A stretch of 64,000 bases of DNA from Roseovarius arcticus (GTDB lineage: Bacteria > Pseudomonadota > Alphaproteobacteria > Rhodobacterales > Rhodobacteraceae), in assembly GCF_006125015.1 (NCBI RefSeq), contig NZ_SZZN01000001.1, forward strand, positions 2,232,001 to 2,296,000, read 5' to 3'. Shown here one piece after another: positions 63,219 through 64,000 of the stretch. The number at the start of each line of letters is the position of its first letter. The first letter of the stretch is position 1. Below the pieces are notes generated by a model that was given only the letters and a program-made list of their open reading frames with translations, was not told the origin of the DNA and ran no database searches. The position numbers and the translations under genes were made by a program.

Positions 63219-64000
63219 ATGTCCAAAGGACCCTCACGCCGGAATTTCCTGCGCGGCGCCGCCGCCGGAACGGCCCTGATCGCTGGCGGTGCCGCCCGCG
63301 CCGCCACAACGCCCGATCCTTTGATTACCGAAGTTCAACCTTGGGCCAGCGGCTTTGGCGATCCGGTTGACGCCACCCCCTATGGCCTGCCGATCCGGTT
63401 TGAGGATGACGTAATCCGCCGCAACGTCGAGTGGCTGACGGCAGACACAATCAGCTCGGTCAACTTCACGCCGATCCACGCGCTGGACGGAACGATCACC
63501 CCCCAAGGCTGCGCGTTTGAGCGGCATCATTCAGGCGCGATTGAGCTGAGCAAGCCAGATTACCGGCTGATGATCAACGGCCTCGTCGACCGCCCGCTGG
63601 TGTTCACCTATGCGGATTTGGAGCGTTTCCCACGCGAAAACCATGTTTACTTCTGTGAATGTGCCGCCAATACCGGCATGGAGTGGGCAGGCGCGCAGCT
63701 GAACGGCGCGCAGTTCACGCATGGCATGATCCACAACATGGAATATACCGGCGTGCCCCTGCGCACGATCTTGGAGGAGGCCGGCTTGGATGCTGCTGGC
63801 GACCTGAAGGACAAATGGGTCTTTGTCGAAGGCGCGGATGCGTCGTCAAACGGCCGCTCGATCCCGATGGAAAAGGCGCTGGACGACGTGCTGGTCGCGT
63901 TCAAAGCCAATGGTGAGGCCTTGCGCAAAGAGCATGGCTATCCGGTCCGCCTTGTCGTGCCGGGGTGGGAAGGCAACATGTGGATCAAGTGGATCCGCCG
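63219..64000 (+). CDS. soxC: Sulfane dehydrogenase molybdenum subunit SoxC, 3' end outside the window
   Basis: Molybdopterin subunit of the SoxCD sulfur dehydrogenase, which oxidises the sulfane sulfur left on SoxY. Tat signal PSRRNFLRGAAAG and the sulfite-oxidase-fold segment FCECAANTGMEW, where a cysteine coordinates molybdenum. ATG at 63219 has GGAGG 5 bases upstream; an upstream ATG at 63186 overlaps soxB by 4 bases and would add 11 residues before the Tat motif. Open to base 64000; soxD should follow. Confidence 0.93.
   Translation, partial: MSKGPSRRNFLRGAAAGTALIAGGAARAATTPDPLITEVQPWASGFGDPVDATPYGLPIRFEDDVIRRNVEWLTADTISSVNFTPIHALDGTITPQGCAFERHHSGAIELSKPDYRLMINGLVDRPLVFTYADLERFPRENHVYFCECAANTGMEWAGAQLNGAQFTHGMIHNMEYTGVPLRTILEEAGLDAAGDLKDKWVFVEGADASSNGRSIPMEKALDDVLVAFKANGEALRKEHGYPVRLVVPGWEGNMWIKWIR

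Noticed and set aside
1..64000. CRISPR arrays, tRNA or rRNA genes, prophage and long repeats.
   Set aside because: Looked for in the gaps; no spaced direct repeats, cloverleaf or phage gene set were seen.

Overview
The window reads as a piece of chromosome from an alphaproteobacterium of the order Rhodobacterales (Roseobacter-type). The pointers are the GC-rich coding, a hisS-hisZ-hisG operon with an alphaproteobacterial-type HisRS, a B12-dependent class II ribonucleotide reductase, a DUF1489 protein, a complete sox sulfur-oxidation cluster in the Paracoccus gene order, and urea uptake genes next to a urease operon. Taxonomy is inferred from gene content only.

Layout. 1-2.7 kb: 3' part of dnaE2 (error-prone polymerase). 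3.1-8.2 kb: urease operon ureD-A-(small membrane gene)-B-C-E-F-G on the minus strand, divergent from urtABCDE (urea ABC importer, 8.6-14.6 kb, plus strand). 14.7-18.5 kb: nrdJ, a divergent DUF1489 gene and a small outer-membrane beta-barrel protein. 18.6-22.1 kb: hisG, hisZ, hisS. 22.2-26.1 kb: slyX, an unlisted 59-residue gene and dnaE1 (replicative polymerase alpha subunit). 26.2-34.3 kb: a YtcJ-like amidohydrolase divergent from a polyamine-type ABC importer, followed by a NylB-like serine hydrolase and a GntR/FCD regulator. 34.4-41.4 kb: a LysR regulator divergent from an RraA-like protein and a five-gene family-5 (dipeptide-type) ABC importer.

41.4-53.1 kb is largely cell-envelope: a two-component system, a GtrA-like protein, then overlapping eptA-dgkA-psd-pssA, a VIT family transporter, a free-standing lptG preceded by a tiny coupled ORF, and an OafA-type acyltransferase with a SGNH tail. 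53.5-54.7 kb is a thiolase. From 55.3 kb to the right edge lies sulfur oxidation: a rhodanese, an IS3 transposase relic abutting yeeE, yeeE-soxR-soxS on the minus strand and soxVWXYZAB-C on the plus strand, with soxC cut by the window end.

How genes work together. Urt imports urea and urease splits it to ammonia. EptA uses phosphatidylethanolamine and leaves diacylglycerol, DgkA phosphorylates the diacylglycerol, and PssA and Psd make new phosphatidylethanolamine; the four overlapping genes therefore encode most of a closed lipid cycle. A 12-base identical element (GTATAGTGCCGA) lies ahead of both the gtrA-like gene and eptA. SoxXA, YZ, B and C form the periplasmic thiosulfate-oxidising system, SoxV/W/S supply reductant, and SoxR carries the two cysteines expected of a persulfide sensor. 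A strong intrinsic terminator lies inside the sox operon between soxA and soxB.
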